The translations under genes were made by a program, and so were the position numbers. Under the pieces are notes generated by a model, which saw only the letters and a list, made by a program, of their open reading frames with translations, was not told the DNA's origin and searched no databases. Of a stretch of 64,000 nt of DNA, positions 1-10,479 are shown piece after piece; positions within the stretch are counted from its first letter, which is position 1, and every line of letters begins with the position of its first letter. The stretch is from positions 3,045,395 through 3,109,394 of the forward strand of contig JAJHZJ010000252.1 in the NCBI GenBank assembly GCA_023548195.1. Direction: 5' to 3'. Source of the DNA: Bettongia penicillata ogilbyi (taxonomy: Eukaryota; Chordata; Mammalia; Diprotodontia; Potoroidae).

Positions 1-198
1 ATCCTTCGTTGCTGAAGAAGGCCATGCCATCAGAGAAATGATGACATGACTTGCACTTGACTTTGTTTTGAGTGAGGGAGGGCTGTGCAAGGTCACCACT
101 CTCACTTCTCCTCCAGAGCCATCTGAATCCAATGACCAGATATTCATCAGGAGGACTGGAGATGACCCAGGATATAGGAGACTCTCATAGGAAGGTTA

Positions 199-437
199 GG
201 GCTGCTAAGTGGCCCAGTGGATAGAGCACACCTGACCTGGACTAAGAAAGACTCATCTTCTTGAGTTCAAATCCAGTCTCAGACACTTGCTAGCTGTGTG
301 ACCCTGGGCAAGTTACTTAACCCTGTCTGCCTCAGTTTCTTCATCTGTAAAATGAACTGGAGAAGGAAATGACAAACTACTCCAGTATTTTTCCCAAGAA
401 AATCCCAAATGGAGTCATAAAGAGCTGGACATGATGG
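199..437 (+). repeat. tRNA-derived marsupial SINE
   Basis: Near full-length SINE. The tRNA-like head carries an A-box-like segment (GTGGCCCAGTGG) and a B-box-like segment (GAGTTCAAATCC), followed by the CORE-like stretch TGTGTGACCCTGGGCAAG. The tail contains the AGAAGGAAATGACAAAC motif that recurs in the reverse-strand copies near 9.8, 24.5 and 41.2 kb. Such SINEs are mobilised in trans by LINE machinery. Confidence 0.85.
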
Positions 438-554
438 ATACTTATGGAAACTGGCACAGATCCTTACTGCAAAGTGCATCTCCCACTCCCTACACATTTC
501 TCCCTCAAACCTATGCTTCTATTATAGATTGAGACCTTCCTGATCTGTCCACAG

Positions 555-765
555 TATCCAGACTTATTTCATATTACTCCCATTTACACACGCTGTGTTG
601 CAGCCAAACTGGGCTCCTTGCACACAGTGACTTCTCCCAATTTCATCTCTCTTTGCAGGCTGCCTGCCGTGACATTATATTCTCCGTCTCCTCATCTCTG
701 CCTTCTAGACACCTTCAAAACTGAGTTTAGGCTGCTCTATGACACCTTTTTGATGCCTCTTGCCT
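555..765 (+). repeat. L2 LINE 3' fragment
   Basis: Decayed C-terminal and 3' part of an L2-type LINE. Order and wording match the L2 segments at 28.7-29.2 and 56.7 kb: a CTTATTTCATATTACTCCC stretch, then GCAGCCAAACTGGGCTCCTTG, then a TTCAAAACTGAGTTTAGG-like stretch. No open frame remains. Confidence 0.6.
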
Positions 766-828
766 TGTATTTATTTTGGATCAATTTATCTGTATGACTG
801 GTTTTCCAAATATAATTTATATAACCAT

Positions 829-905
829 AACAATAAGCATATTTATATAGCACCTACTATATGCCAGGCACTGTGCTGAGCATTTTACAAATATACTTGT
901 GTATT
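829..905 (-). repeat. CORE-SINE/MIR 3' end fragment
   Basis: Reverse complement of a CORE-SINE 3' end: CACCTACTATATGCCAGGCA followed by CTGTGCTGAGC. Only the 3' third is recognisable. Confidence 0.6.
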
Positions 906-1127
906 ATTACAAGTGATTATTACAGATATCATACCTGTGTATTATTGCAGATGACGGTTACAAATAATATATGTGTATATATCTGTGTGGGTAGTTTCCC
1001 CTTAGAAACTTCATTCTACTGAGGGATAGGGACTGTTTCATTTCTGTCTTTCTGCGCTCGGTACCTGGCACAGAACTGAATTGAAGAAGAGTGAATTAGA
1101 GCTTAAAGTTAGTATAGGGACAGAGGG

Positions 1128-1385
1128 AGTCAATAAGCATTTGTTATACGTATATAATATATTCTATGCCTACTATGTTTCAGGCACTATGCTAAGTGCT
1201 TTATAAATATGATCTCACTTGGTGCTTATAACAACCCTGGAGGTAGATGATGTTTAGAAGCTAACAGAGGTTAGGTGACTTGTGCAGGGTTACTTACACA
1301 GCTGGCAATTGTCTGAGGCCGAATTTGAACTTGGTCTTCCTTACTTTAGACCCAGCACTATCAGCTATACCACCTGACTGCTTTC
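1128..1385 (-). repeat. CORE-SINE (MIR/Ther type), near full length
   Basis: Reads in reverse from the 3' end (GCACTATGCTAAGTGCTTTA) through the CORE (AGGTGACTTGTGCAGGGTTA) to the tRNA head (TATACCACCTGACTGC). It is moderately diverged. Confidence 0.8.
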
Positions 1386-1389
1386 ATAG

Positions 1390-2280
1390 GAAGCAGGAGA
1401 TATAGGACAAATCCAGATTCAGGGGACTTCAATAGGCAGATTGCCTGCTTTAATCATATAGAAATTTCATTTATTGATAACTCCTTAGAATAGGGACCAT
1501 CATTTGGGACCTGGAAAACTGGTCATTGTGCGTAAATTTTCATTGTACGTGGTTTGTGTAACCCCTGACTCAGAAGCCCATGAGGAATAGGAAGCAGGCA
1601 TGACACAAATCTCTGTTTGAGCTCCTCACTTCCTAGGGAGGGATCGGCAGCCAGAGGGTGTTGATCTGGCCATCTGTTTCAGAAACAGCAGAGCTATGTT
1701 TGAGGTTGGCTGGCACACAGATTGGTAGTTGGCTGTTCCTATGAAACAGCATGGAGGGAGAGCTGTGGGATCAATAGTAATTTCCCTCAGAAGAATGGTT
1801 ATGTAGGTCCATTTGCTATAATGCTTGGCTTTCCTGTTCCTGACCGAGGAGACATTTAAATGTACTTGGCCCTCTCATCTAGAAAGTGGGCTTGCAGGCC
1901 CCAAGCTTGATGTGAAAAAGAGGGAACAGGAGATGCTTTTCTGGCCCTGGCCCAGGCATCCAGAGGCTGCTGCCAGGTTGGCCACAGACCTCTAAGCTCC
2001 ACTGCCTGGCGGTCTCCTTCACAAACCACTTAGATTTTCTGCATTGCTTACAGAGAAGGAATCTTTGAAGCCAGAGTGCCTTTCCTGGCTCCTGTCAGTG
2101 TCCTGGCATGGCAGGATCATGATTTTACTATCTTAGGACATGCAGTAAAGACCATGAGATTGTAGTAAAGCCAGAAGGCTGTAGTAAAACCAGCAGGGAA
2201 AGGAGCTGGCCATTTCTAGGGGACAGCTGAAAGACAAGAAAAGGCCCCCACCAATGTGAATTTTGAAGACACCAGAGGCA
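1390..2280. other. unassigned sequence, no gene seen
   Basis: No repeat family, RNA gene or supported coding frame recognised. It is CpG-poor with ordinary composition and no open frame with codon-like structure. Confidence 0.5.
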
Positions 2281-2282
2281 GC

Positions 2283-2550
2283 TGTCACTGATGGCACAGT
2301 GCATAGAGGGCAGAGCCAGGAGTCAGGAAGACCTAAATTCAAATCCAGCCTCAGATACTTAATAGCTATGTGACCCTGACTAGTCATTTAACCTTTGTTT
2401 GTCTGTTTTCTCAACTATAAAATAGGGATAATAAGAGCACTACTTTGCAGGACTGTTGTGAAATTCAAATGAAATAATATCTGTTAAGTGCTTAGCATGG
2501 GGCCCAGCACATAGTAGGTGTCATATAAATGCTTATTCCCTTCCCCTTTT
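2283..2550 (+). repeat. CORE-SINE, near full length
   Basis: tRNA head with GAGTCAGGAAGACCTAAATT, B-box-like ATTCAAATCC, CORE stretch TATGTGACCCTGACTAG, and a 3' end TTAGCATGGGGCCCAGCACA followed by ATAAATGCTTATTCCC. It provides the sense-orientation reference for the reverse copies in the window. Confidence 0.85.
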
Positions 2551-2835
2551 CCTTCCTTTCCTTACAGGTGCTATAGGGTACCTGTAATTTCTATTCATAT
2601 TCTGCTTTCAACTTCACTCCCTTTTTTAACTGAGACCTTCCTGATTTTTTTTACTGTTTTTTTCTCTCCTATCACACTTTGAGGGAAGAGATTGTGAATT
2701 GAGCCAGCATTTAGAAAAATCTGGTAAACCTTTCCAAATAAGAATTGCAGGAGCCAGTAGAAAACACAGAACACTCTTTACCCAGAATCATCAGGGGAAC
2801 ACAAAGACTCCTTGACTTTTAGAACCTATACTTCT

Positions 2836-2988
2836 TTTTAATGAAAAAAATTTTTTGGAGCAGGACAATCAGGGTTAAGTCTTTCCTAGGGTCATGTAGC
2901 TAGTAAGTGTCTAAGGCCAGATTTGAACTCAAGTCTTCCTTACTCTATAGCCAGTGTTTTATCCACTGGGTCACCTAGCTACCCCAAC
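2836..2988 (-). repeat. WSINE1-like tRNA SINE
   Basis: Antisense short SINE. A T-run and GGAGCAGGACAATCAGGGTT lead into the CORE (AGGGTCATGTAGCTAGTAAG), then the tRNA head ending CACCTAGCTACCCC. The compact form with GCAGGACAAT next to the tail resembles the WSINE1 type of marsupials; the subfamily name is from recall. Confidence 0.7.
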
Positions 2989-3279
2989 CCCATATAATTT
3001 TTACACATAGATAATAACTGGACAAAATGAGGGGGAAAGATAATAATAATGACACTGTGGATAAAAAATGGATATTGTATAAATCTGGGATATGGTAGAG
3101 GTTGGGACAGGACTTGAATCTGCTTTATTTTTATTATTAAAATAAATTTATTGATATACTTTTGTTCTAAACAAAGGACTTTTCTTTTTCTCATCAGACC
3201 TGTGATTTTATTGGATAGGGATCTCCTGTAAGGAAAATTCCTTCAGCAATGCAAATCAGCACCTACTGTGCAGCTTTCT

Positions 3280-3415
3280 AGTCTTAGGGAATTACTTTGG
3301 GCACTGAGAGATTAAAAGATTTATCTAGTGTCATGCAGCCAGGATGAATCAGAAATGGGCACTGCACTCTGGTCTTCTTGACTCCTAGACTAGCTCTTTG
3401 TCCACTATGGTCTGT
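3280..3415 (-). repeat. MIR-like CORE-SINE fragment
   Basis: Diverged antisense CORE-SINE: TTATCTAGTGTCATGCAGCC, then TCTTCTTGACTCCTAGACTA, then a tRNA-head-like TTTGTCCACTATGGTCTG. Confidence 0.6.
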
Positions 3416-3995
3416 TCCCCTTATGATACCACAGATAATTCCAAAGAAGCCAAAGTACAAATGGCCTGAGAAACAACTTTTTGATTATTAACAGGAAGGA
3501 GAGAAATGTCCTTTAATTTTGGTGGTGATGGTTTTAATTGACTTGAGTTTTACTGCACTCCCATCTGGACTTTCTAGTGCTGTCTTGTGATTTCCACGTT
3601 CTGCATCTCTTCATAGGAGTCTGAATTCTTCATATTTATTTTTCCTTACAGTAATTTTCCATAATATTAATATGCTTTAATTTGTTTAGTCATTCCGCAA
3701 TTGTCTGGCACACATTTGGTTCCCAGGTTTTTGTTATTACAAATAATGCTGCTATGGACAAATTGTACATCTAAGTATTTCTTTTATGTTAATAACCTCT
3801 TTGGGATATAGTCCCAATAGTTCTGAGGTCAAAGTGTGAATGATGAATTTTTCTTTCAACTTCCATTTTTTCCCCCTGCATGGTTAAACTAATTCATAGC
3901 AACACCTGCCATGAATTAGTGCATGTACCCCCTCATAATTTCTTCAACGATGAGTTTTCCTATCATTTAGCAGCTTTGCTATCTGGGGTTATTTT
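3416..3995. other. unassigned sequence, no gene seen
   Basis: AT-rich DNA. Around 3,600-3,860 there is a faint resemblance to antisense L1 ORF2 3' text (GTCATTCCGCAATTGTCTGG, then CTCTTTGGGATATAGTCCC), so this may be a very old L1 tail. It is too diverged to annotate firmly. Confidence 0.35.
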
Positions 3996-3996
3996 C

Positions 3997-4085
3997 ATAT
4001 ATGTGTGTATATACATATATACATACACTACATACATACACATATATGAAATATATATGTATATATACACATATATACACACATC
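3997..4085. repeat. AT/AC-rich microsatellite
   Basis: Interleaved (TA)n, (TACA)n and (CA)n units. The translated IYIYTYIH strings are artefacts of this tract. Confidence 0.9.
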
Positions 4086-4224
4086 TCTCATCTGTTATTG
4101 AACTTACTTGAAACAACATTTCATACTATTGACATTTTTGAATTTTTTCTTCTTTTGGGACTTATGATTATGATGGTGGAAATGAGCTTTGTTTACCTGC
4201 AACACAGATGAGATAGTATACAAT

Positions 4225-4357
4225 TTTCAGTCTTAGAGAATTGCCTGGGGGGACCTTGAGGGGTTAAATGATTTGCCCACGCTCTCACAGTAGGTATGTG
4301 CTAAAAGCATACTGGAATGAACCCAGGATTCCTTTAAGGCCAGCCCTCTATCCACTC
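4225..4357 (-). repeat. MIR-like CORE-SINE
   Basis: Antisense CORE segment (GATTTGCCCACGCTCTCACA) followed by the reversed tRNA head (GGCCAGCCCTCTATCCACTC). Confidence 0.7.
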
Positions 4358-4467
4358 TTGAATTTATTCCTGAGTTAATCCATGAGATTATAAAGAAAAG
4401 GGACTATTTGGAAGCAAAAATAATTAATAGAAGAAGATATTTTATTTTAGTTCCAGAGGAGGGAAGC

Positions 4468-4645
4468 TATGATGGAAATAGCCCTAGTCTCTGCATCCAG
4501 AAAACTTGAGTTCAAATCCTTTTGCTGATGTTTATTACCTCTATGACCTTGGGCAAATCACTTCATCTCCCTGGACCTCAGTTCCCTCACCTGTAAAATG
4601 AGGAAGGATTCTGAAATCTCTTCTGGCTCAAGATCTGTGATATAT
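4468..4645 (+). repeat. MIR-like CORE-SINE
   Basis: B-box-like GAGTTCAAATCC, CORE CTATGACCTTGGGCAAATCA, then CAGTTCCCTCACCTGTAAAA, typical of MIR in sense orientation. Confidence 0.8.
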
Positions 4646-4649
4646 GAAG

Positions 4650-6140
4650 CAGATAATGGGGTATTAATATGGTAGTGGAAAGGTCTTGCTCAGTGTCAGC
4701 TCCAATCAATGATTATTTTCTCTTTCCTTTCCCTTTTTGCCCCACATAAAATATTGACCCTTTTAGTGAGTTCTTGGAAAATGCTTTATTATTATTGTTT
4801 GTGTTAATGGACATGAAATAATATCTGTTTATTTAATTTCCCTCATTTTGTACTTGTTACTGTTGATGATCTTTCTCTGACCTCCCCAGAATGATCAAGC
4901 ACAGTTTTCTGGGATGCAGGAGGCTGCCTTCAGGGTCGAAAAGCAGCTGGGAACTGCTTTTGAAGGACACACTGCTGTTCTTTGCCAATGGATGAACGGG
5001 AGGGCCAGGGCCACATTCAGGTTGCACAGTCATTTGTCCCATGCTCATTCAACTGACTAAAGGTAATAATTTTATATTTTCATTTCTTTTAAAGCCACCA
5101 GCAGGTGAACTACAAGGTGCTATTTGTTATTGCTTGACCATGCTGTGAAATGCCATGTAAAAACACTTAGCCAAGCTTTTGGAAATTGGAGCCCAAAAAT
5201 ATTTTGGAGAAAAGGAAAGAGTAAACACAGAAAGGGGATTTGTTGTGCCTTCAAAGAGTAAAATTTTCTCAAATAAGCAGAAGTGGTATGGGTCTTATAT
5301 TGGTGACTTTCATAGTTTTCCATCAGTGGATTATTTTGTAGGCATAATAACACCTGTTTGCTTAGTGCTTTGGGGGTTTGTATAGCTCAGGCAATATTCA
5401 CAGCACTGAGGATGGCTATGAATATGCTGGCCTAGTTCTGAATCGTAGAGTATAAAAGACTTTCCATATGGAAGACAGAAGAAAAACATTTATTCAGACA
5501 CCAACAAGCCAAATCCCAACACCAGGAAGTCAAATCAGTCATAGTAGCCAAGACGTCAATAATACATTAGCACTGTGGGAGACAAAGGCATTCCCAGGCT
5601 CCCCTCCCCTCATACCCCCTCCATGCCTTCTCACAGGCAAACACTCATGAGCCTTGCTGGGCTTGCTGGCTGGGCTGCATCTTCTGTCCTCTGCCCTGAC
5701 TGGTCTCACTCACTTCCTCTTGGTTCTGTTCCACCCTTCCTGTTCCACCTGTTCAACAAGCTCCTCCCATCACATGTGACTTAGACTTCCAGGTGATTTA
5801 AGCAGGTCCCATGGGCCTATTAATGAATGAGAAAGATCTCTCCATTTAAATTGCTATTACAGTGTTACAACACTTTTTCCTCCTATTAGCACTGGGGGTA
5901 GAGGGTGGTACTTCCATGGGAGTCAGGGTCCTTTAGGTCATATTGGTGGAGACTTAGACCCCCACATATATACTGAGATTCCTTGAGAAAATGCTTGGAT
6001 TTGCCCTTTTCTGGCTAGGGGTAAAATGAGTCAAAGAAAAGAAAATCTTAAAAATTTTTTGAGAGACATTCCATACTTCTGCTTTAAGATCAGAGCCCCT
6101 TACCTAGCATGGATAAGTTCAGACCTTGGGGTGATGGGTC
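4650..6140. other. unassigned sequence; possible antisense LTR-like patch
   Basis: No supported gene. Between about 5,395 and 6,000 the text is locally GC-rich. Read on the minus strand it has a TGAATAAATG near 5,488, which could be a polyadenylation signal in an endogenous retrovirus LTR. I could not define TG/CA ends or a target duplication, so this is only a possibility. Short open frames here overlap on both strands and show no domain. Confidence 0.3.
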
Positions 6141-6144
6141 ATGT

Positions 6145-6512
6145 TACATCTGGATGAAGAAAATGAGACTTTGAGATGAAATGACTTGCACAAGGTCACA
6201 TTGCTAGTGAGAGGTATTGCGGTGGAAAAGGTACTGAATTTGGAGTCATAAGACCGAAGTTCAAATCTCATCTTTGCCATTTTCCTAAAAGTGTGACTTC
6301 TATGGTTTTACAAAGTGTGACTTTGGGCAAGTCACTAAATTTCTCTCAGTTTTGGTATTCCCATCTATAAAATGAAGATTTTAGATGACTCTAAGGTTCT
6401 TTTGCTTTCCAACTCTATTTTATGATCCTAAATGTGGAGACCTTAACTAGAATCCAGATCTCCAGACTCCAGGGCCAGTGCTCTGTCTAGTACTCCATGA
6501 AGCTGCTTCTGC
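6145..6512 (-). repeat. MIR split by a younger SINE
   Basis: An antisense MIR is present in two pieces. About 6,145-6,210 holds the CORE (ACTTGCACAAGGTCACATTG). About 6,437-6,512 holds the tRNA head (CAGGGCCAGTGCTCTGTC). They are separated by the sense SINE at 6,211-6,428, which gives relative ages. Confidence 0.65.
6211..6428 (+). repeat. MIR-like SINE nested in older MIR
   Basis: Sense SINE: GGAGTCATAAGACCGAAGTT, CORE GTGACTTTGGGCAAGTCACT, then ATCTATAAAATGAAG and a tail with TTATGATCCTAAATG. It also has a short internal near-duplication of the GTGTGACTT segment. Confidence 0.7.
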
Positions 6513-6884
6513 TTAGGAAAGTTATCCCTTTCATGGCTATACATTTAGAAAGGTTGACTTCTTGATTTTCAAAATGTTAAATGTTGTGAATCGTTAAGTA
6601 AACAACAAAAAAGAAAACACATTTTTTCCCCCAAGGTATTCTGTGTCCTTTGCTCCAGAGGCAGATCTGCAATGAAGCACAGCTGTTATATGCATTCCTG
6701 CCTCTGAACCTTTTCTTCAGTTGTTTTTCCCTTTTTCCTTTAAGGTCTTACTGCTCTCAGAGGTTTCTTCTGACTGTTCTAGCCCATGTTGATATCTCCT
6801 TTCTGTCAATTTCTTTTGCAACCATGGCTAACAGGATACCACTTTTTCTCTCGTTGTTCTCATGGTCTATTTCTTCATTTAGAG

Positions 6885-7176
6885 CAGGGCTTCTTAAACT
6901 TTTTCCAGTCAAGTTTGCTTCTTTGCTTTGGCAGCATTGGCATTGCGTGTCCCGAGGGCATGTGCAGTGCAAAGTGCACATGCTGTGTGTTCTGAACTAA
7001 GGCTGCAGCGAAGTTGTATAATGCAACATGGGCAAGCACTGCCAGAAACCCTGTGGATTCATTATGTGTTTGATTTTTAATTAATTTTTGGTCATTGCAT
7101 GTTCCGAAACATTTTACCGTTGCCAAATTTTTTGAAATCCCACATAGGGTCACAACCCACAGTTTAAGAAGTGCTC
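6885..7176. mobile_element. hAT-type MITE (Charlie-like)
   Basis: Non-autonomous DNA element with imperfect terminal inverted repeats: CAGGGCTTCTTAAACT at the left and AGTTTAAGAAGTGCTC at the right (14 of 16 match when reverse-complemented). Next to the right end is GGGTCACAACCCAC, a wording common in hAT/Charlie ends. It encodes no transposase. Flanks ATTTAGAG and ATTAGACC look like a decayed 8-bp target duplication only if an indel is allowed. The superfamily call rests on the ends. Confidence 0.7.
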
Positions 7177-7222
7177 ATTAGACCATAAGCTTCGTGGGAT
7201 AGGAACAAGGGGGCAGCTGATT

Positions 7223-7368
7223 GTTAAATTTTCATTGTGAGCTTTTATACCTTGGAAATCAGCCAGTACTATAAATCTGGGCTTGGTTTATGGTTTTGTT
7301 GTTTGTCTAGACTTAAGAAAGTGTTAGAGAGAATGTCAATAATGCATATTAAATTTGAAAGTATGTCT
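7223..7368 (+). repeat. unnamed dispersed repeat, copy 1
   Basis: Shares a collinear diverged text with 61,434-61,581: GTTAAATTTTCATTG, a CTTGGAAAT/CTCGGAAAT segment, TTGTCTAGACTTAAG/TTGTCTAGGCTTAAG, an AAGTG run, and a terminal ATGTC/GTGTC. I do not recognise the family. Confidence 0.55.
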
Positions 7369-7514
7369 TGATTACATTCCCCAGCCTGAGTCACTTGTTA
7401 AGTATTATCAGTTCACTGCTGGAAGGAGCTGTAGATATCCCTTTTTGTATTCTTACTGCCTACCACAGCACAGTCAGTCTTATGTAGGTCTTTAGGTGCT
7501 GTCTGTTAGTATTA

Positions 7515-7730
7515 ATTGTAACCCATTATCTAACTTTAGTCTCATATCAACCAGGTTTAGTCTTGAGAGTTACTCTAAAAACATCGTTCTTTCTGACTCA
7601 GATTGTTCCTACTCAGGGCTTACTCTAGGAAATTCATGAATCGAGTTCATGTCTGAGTCTTCAAAGATGTGGATAAAAAGTCTTTCCTTCTAGATCTCAT
7701 ACAAGCTCTTAAGGCAACAATCAATTTAGC
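7515..7730 (+). repeat. second unnamed repeat, copy 1
   Basis: Aligns collinearly with 10,065-10,270. Shared blocks are ATTGTAACYCAT, a GTCTCAT stretch, CTACTCTRGGAAATTC, GAGTTCATGTCT, AAAGATGTGG and AAAGTCTTTCCT. No protein-like frame is present. Confidence 0.6.
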
Positions 7731-7744
7731 TCATACCAGGAAGG

Positions 7745-8915
7745 AATGGGTTGGATAATGCTTACTACTTGTGTGACCATGAGCAAATTACTTTTTTTTA
7801 AAATTAAAATTTAATTTTTTAATATTCATTAAAAAAAACAAAACTTTGGGTTCAAAATTCCCTCCTCTGGCTCTTTTCTCACCCATTGAGAAGGCAAGTT
7901 TTATGATGCCCATTATACATGTGAAGCCATGTAAAATGTATTTCTATACATCATGTTGCAAAAAAAGTGGAAAACAATGTTTTAATCTGTAATCGGAGTT
8001 TATCTGCTCTCTCTCTGGTGGTGGATGACATTTTTGGTTATGAATCATCTGAAATTTGGGTCACTGTGTTGATTAGAGTAGTTGAGTCTTTCACAGTTGA
8101 TCATTGTTAAAAATTGAATATTATACAATGTATAATGTTCTCTTGGTTTTGCTTACTTCACTTTGCATTAATTCATATAAGTCTTCTCAGAGTTTTCCGA
8201 AACCATCCCCCTTGTCATTTTTTATAGCACAATAGGATTCCATCACATTCACATACCATAACCTGTTCAGCCATTCCCCAATTGATGAGGATCCCTTTAA
8301 TTTCCAGTTCTTGGCCAAAGCTGCTATGAATATTTTTGTACATATAGATCCTTTTTCTTTGATGTCTTTGGGATATGGACCTACTAGTGATATTACTGGA
8401 TCAAATGGTATGTACAGTGTAATAGACATTTGGGTATAGTTCCAAATTGTTCTTCAAAATGGTTCGACAAGTTCACAACTCCACCATTAGTGCATTACTG
8501 TACCTATATTTCCACATCCTCTCTAGCAGTTTTCCTTTTCCTCTTCTGTCAATCTAATAGGTTTAGGGTGGTATCTCAGAATTGTTTTAATTTGCATTTC
8601 TCCAATCCGCAGTGATTTAGAGCATTTTTTTATGTGTCAGTTGATAGCTGCGATATATTCTTTCAAAAATGATTGGTTCGTAACCATTTATCAATTGGGG
8701 AATGGCTTTTATTTTTATAAATTTGGCTCAGTTCCCTGTATATTTGAGAAATTAGGCCTTTGTCAGAGAACCTTACTGTAAAATATTTTTACACAAGCAA
8801 GTTACTTAACTTTCATGGGCCTCAGGCTCTACAAGTGTAAAATGAAGCAGTTGAACTATGTTGCCTCAGAGGTCTCTTTCAGGTCTAGATATAGGATCCT
8901 ATGATCCTAACTGGT
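7745..8915 (+). repeat. MIR-like SINE split by an L1
   Basis: Sense SINE whose left part (about 7,745-7,793, CTTGTGTGACCATGAGCAAA) and right part (about 8,796-8,915, ACTTTCATGGGCCTCAGG, then a tail with GGATCCTATGATCC) are separated by the antisense L1 at 7,794-8,795. Confidence 0.75.
7794..8795 (-). mobile_element. L1 LINE, 5'-truncated, antisense
   Basis: About 1 kb of L1: a 3' UTR beginning with the T-run at 7,794 and the C-terminal end of ORF2. It is bounded by a 12-bp target duplication with one mismatch (AGCAAATTACTT at 7,782-7,793; AGCAAGTTACTT at 8,796-8,807). The minus-strand translation near 8,190-8,430 has the L1 ORF2 C-terminal order FIAALAKNWKLKG, then IGEWLNRLWYVNVMESY. It is inactive and lacks endonuclease and RT. 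Confidence 0.9.
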
Positions 8916-9329
8916 CATTCTAAGTTTCATCTGAGGGTCTCCAGGGAGATTTTCCAGGGAGAGGGATCTCTTGAGATAGCACATCCATTTCTCTCAGGGA
9001 CAGCTGTAATTGTTAGGAAATTTTTTCTGACGTCAAGTATACATTTACTTCTTTGAAGCTTCTGCTCTATTTTTCCTGGACCCTTTGGGGTCAGAGCTAA
9101 TTGGTGGGTGAGATTAGTGGCCCTTGCAGCACACTGAGAAATAAATTAGGAACTTTGCTCTAGTTCAGTTGTTCCTGGTTAGTGGTTTGTTAACCTCTTG
9201 TGGGTTCCCACAAAAAAATTCTTTAGTGGCACTTTAAGCGGCAAATAGTTTTAAGGAATATGATGAGTATTATATTAGATTACCCTGGGACTTCCCAATA
9301 CATTTTTGTTATTATTATTGAAAGGGATT

Positions 9330-9420
9330 TAAATGATCAAATGAGATAATTGTTTTAAAAAAGTGCTAAACACAGTGCCTGGTAGAGAGCAGGTACTACA
9401 TAAACGCTTATTTCCTTCCC
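9330..9420 (+). repeat. CORE-SINE 3' end fragment
   Basis: Sense 3' end: GATCAAATGAGATAATTG, then CACAGTGCCTGG and TAAACGCTTATTTCC, matching the 3' end of the SINE at 2,283-2,550. Confidence 0.7.
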
Positions 9421-9427
9421 TTCCCCA

Positions 9428-9655
9428 CCTGCTTGGTATAGTGGCAAGGACCCTAGGTTTGGAGTTAGAAGACATAGTCTGCAGTCCCCGCCATGATTCT
9501 TAGCTTCTGTTTGACCCGGCACAAGTTACTTGGCCTCAGAGCTTCAGTTTCTTGATGTATGAAATAGAGGTTACAATATTTGTGTCAACTATCTCTCAGA
9601 GTTGTTGTGAGGAAATTATTTTGCAAATCTTAAAGTGCTAAATAAAATGATATTA
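9428..9655 (+). repeat. MIR-like SINE
   Basis: Sense MIR: TAGTGGCAAGGACCCTAGG, a diverged B-box region, GACCCGGCACAAGTTACTTG, then CTCTCAGAGTTGTTGTGAGG and AAAGTGCTAAATAAA at the 3' end. Confidence 0.75.
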
Positions 9656-9794
9656 CAGTTCAATTCTGTTAACATATTTCTACTTTCTTCTATAAAAGGG
9701 GGATGTTGCTTACGTGACTATCTCACAGGGTGAAGACCAAATGTGATAATGAATATTACAGCACTTTGTCAACCGAACAATGGTCTCTAGGATG

Positions 9795-10048
9795 TTGTTC
9801 TCAATTCATTCCAGCCACGTCTGACTCTTTGTGACTCCATTTGGATTTTCCTTGGTAAAGATACTGAAGTAGTTTGCCATTTCCTTCTCCTGCTCATTTT
9901 ACACATGAGCAAAGTGAGGCAAATAGGGTTAAATTGTGACTTGCCCAAGGTCACACAGTTAATGTCTGAGGTTGGATTTGACCTCAGGAAAAAGAGTCTT
10001 TCTGGCTCCAGACCTGACTCTCTAACCACTAAGTCACCTAGCTGCTTG
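9795..10048 (-). repeat. tRNA-derived marsupial SINE, near full length
   Basis: Antisense copy of the type at 199-437: TCTTTGTGACTCCATTTGG, TTGCCATTTCCTTCTCCTGC, CORE GACTTGCCCAAGGTCACACA, and a reversed head ending AAGTCACCTAGCTGC. The overlapping open frames of 92 and 118 residues are SINE artefacts. Confidence 0.88.
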
Positions 10049-10064
10049 GTCCTTAGTACTGGCA

Positions 10065-10270
10065 ATTATTGTGATTGTAACTCATGGCCTGGCACTGGCT
10101 ATTTGGGTCTCATGTCAGCTAAGAAAAAGAAATCATTCTCTTTGGTTCATATTATTCATACCCAGGGCCTACTCTGGGAAATTCCTAAGAGAGTTCATGT
10201 CTTTGTCTCCAAAGATGTGGCTAGAAAAGTCTTTCCTCCTGGATCTCATACAATTATTTAAGACAAAAAT
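10065..10270 (+). repeat. second unnamed repeat, copy 2
   Basis: Partner of 7,515-7,730 (see that entry). It starts right after the SINE ending near 10,048. Similarity to copy 1 looks like 70-80% by eye over about 200 bp. Confidence 0.6.
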
Positions 10271-10344
10271 GCTAATATTGAGTACATGATAGTCTTTATT
10301 TGCACAGTCAATGGAAAAGACACAAAAGACTCCTCCGAGAAGCA

Positions 10345-10475
10345 CTCAGTCAGTCTTTTGGCATTTCTTAAGCCCCCTGCGTCAGGCACTGTGCTGAGCA
10401 CTGGGGATATAAAGAAAGGGGAATAAAACTAGTTTGAGCTTTCAAGGAGCTTACGGTCTAATGGTTGTGACATTG
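10345..10475. repeat. ancient interspersed repeat, family unassigned
   Basis: Text of a common old mammalian repeat: GTCAGGCACTGTGCTGAGCA, CTGGGGATATAAAGAAAG, then CAAGGAGCTTACGGTCTAAT. It is recognisable as repeat wording, but I cannot name the family with confidence. Confidence 0.5.
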
Positions 10476-10479
10476 CCAG

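Noticed and set aside
199..280. A tRNA gene suggested by A-box and B-box wording
   Set aside because: The body continues into SINE CORE and tail sequence and no cloverleaf with acceptor pairing is seen; the same applies to the other SINE heads.
9787..10261. Overlapping open frames of 92 and 118 residues on opposite strands
   Set aside because: They lie over a SINE and an unnamed repeat; the residues are translated SINE text with no domain.
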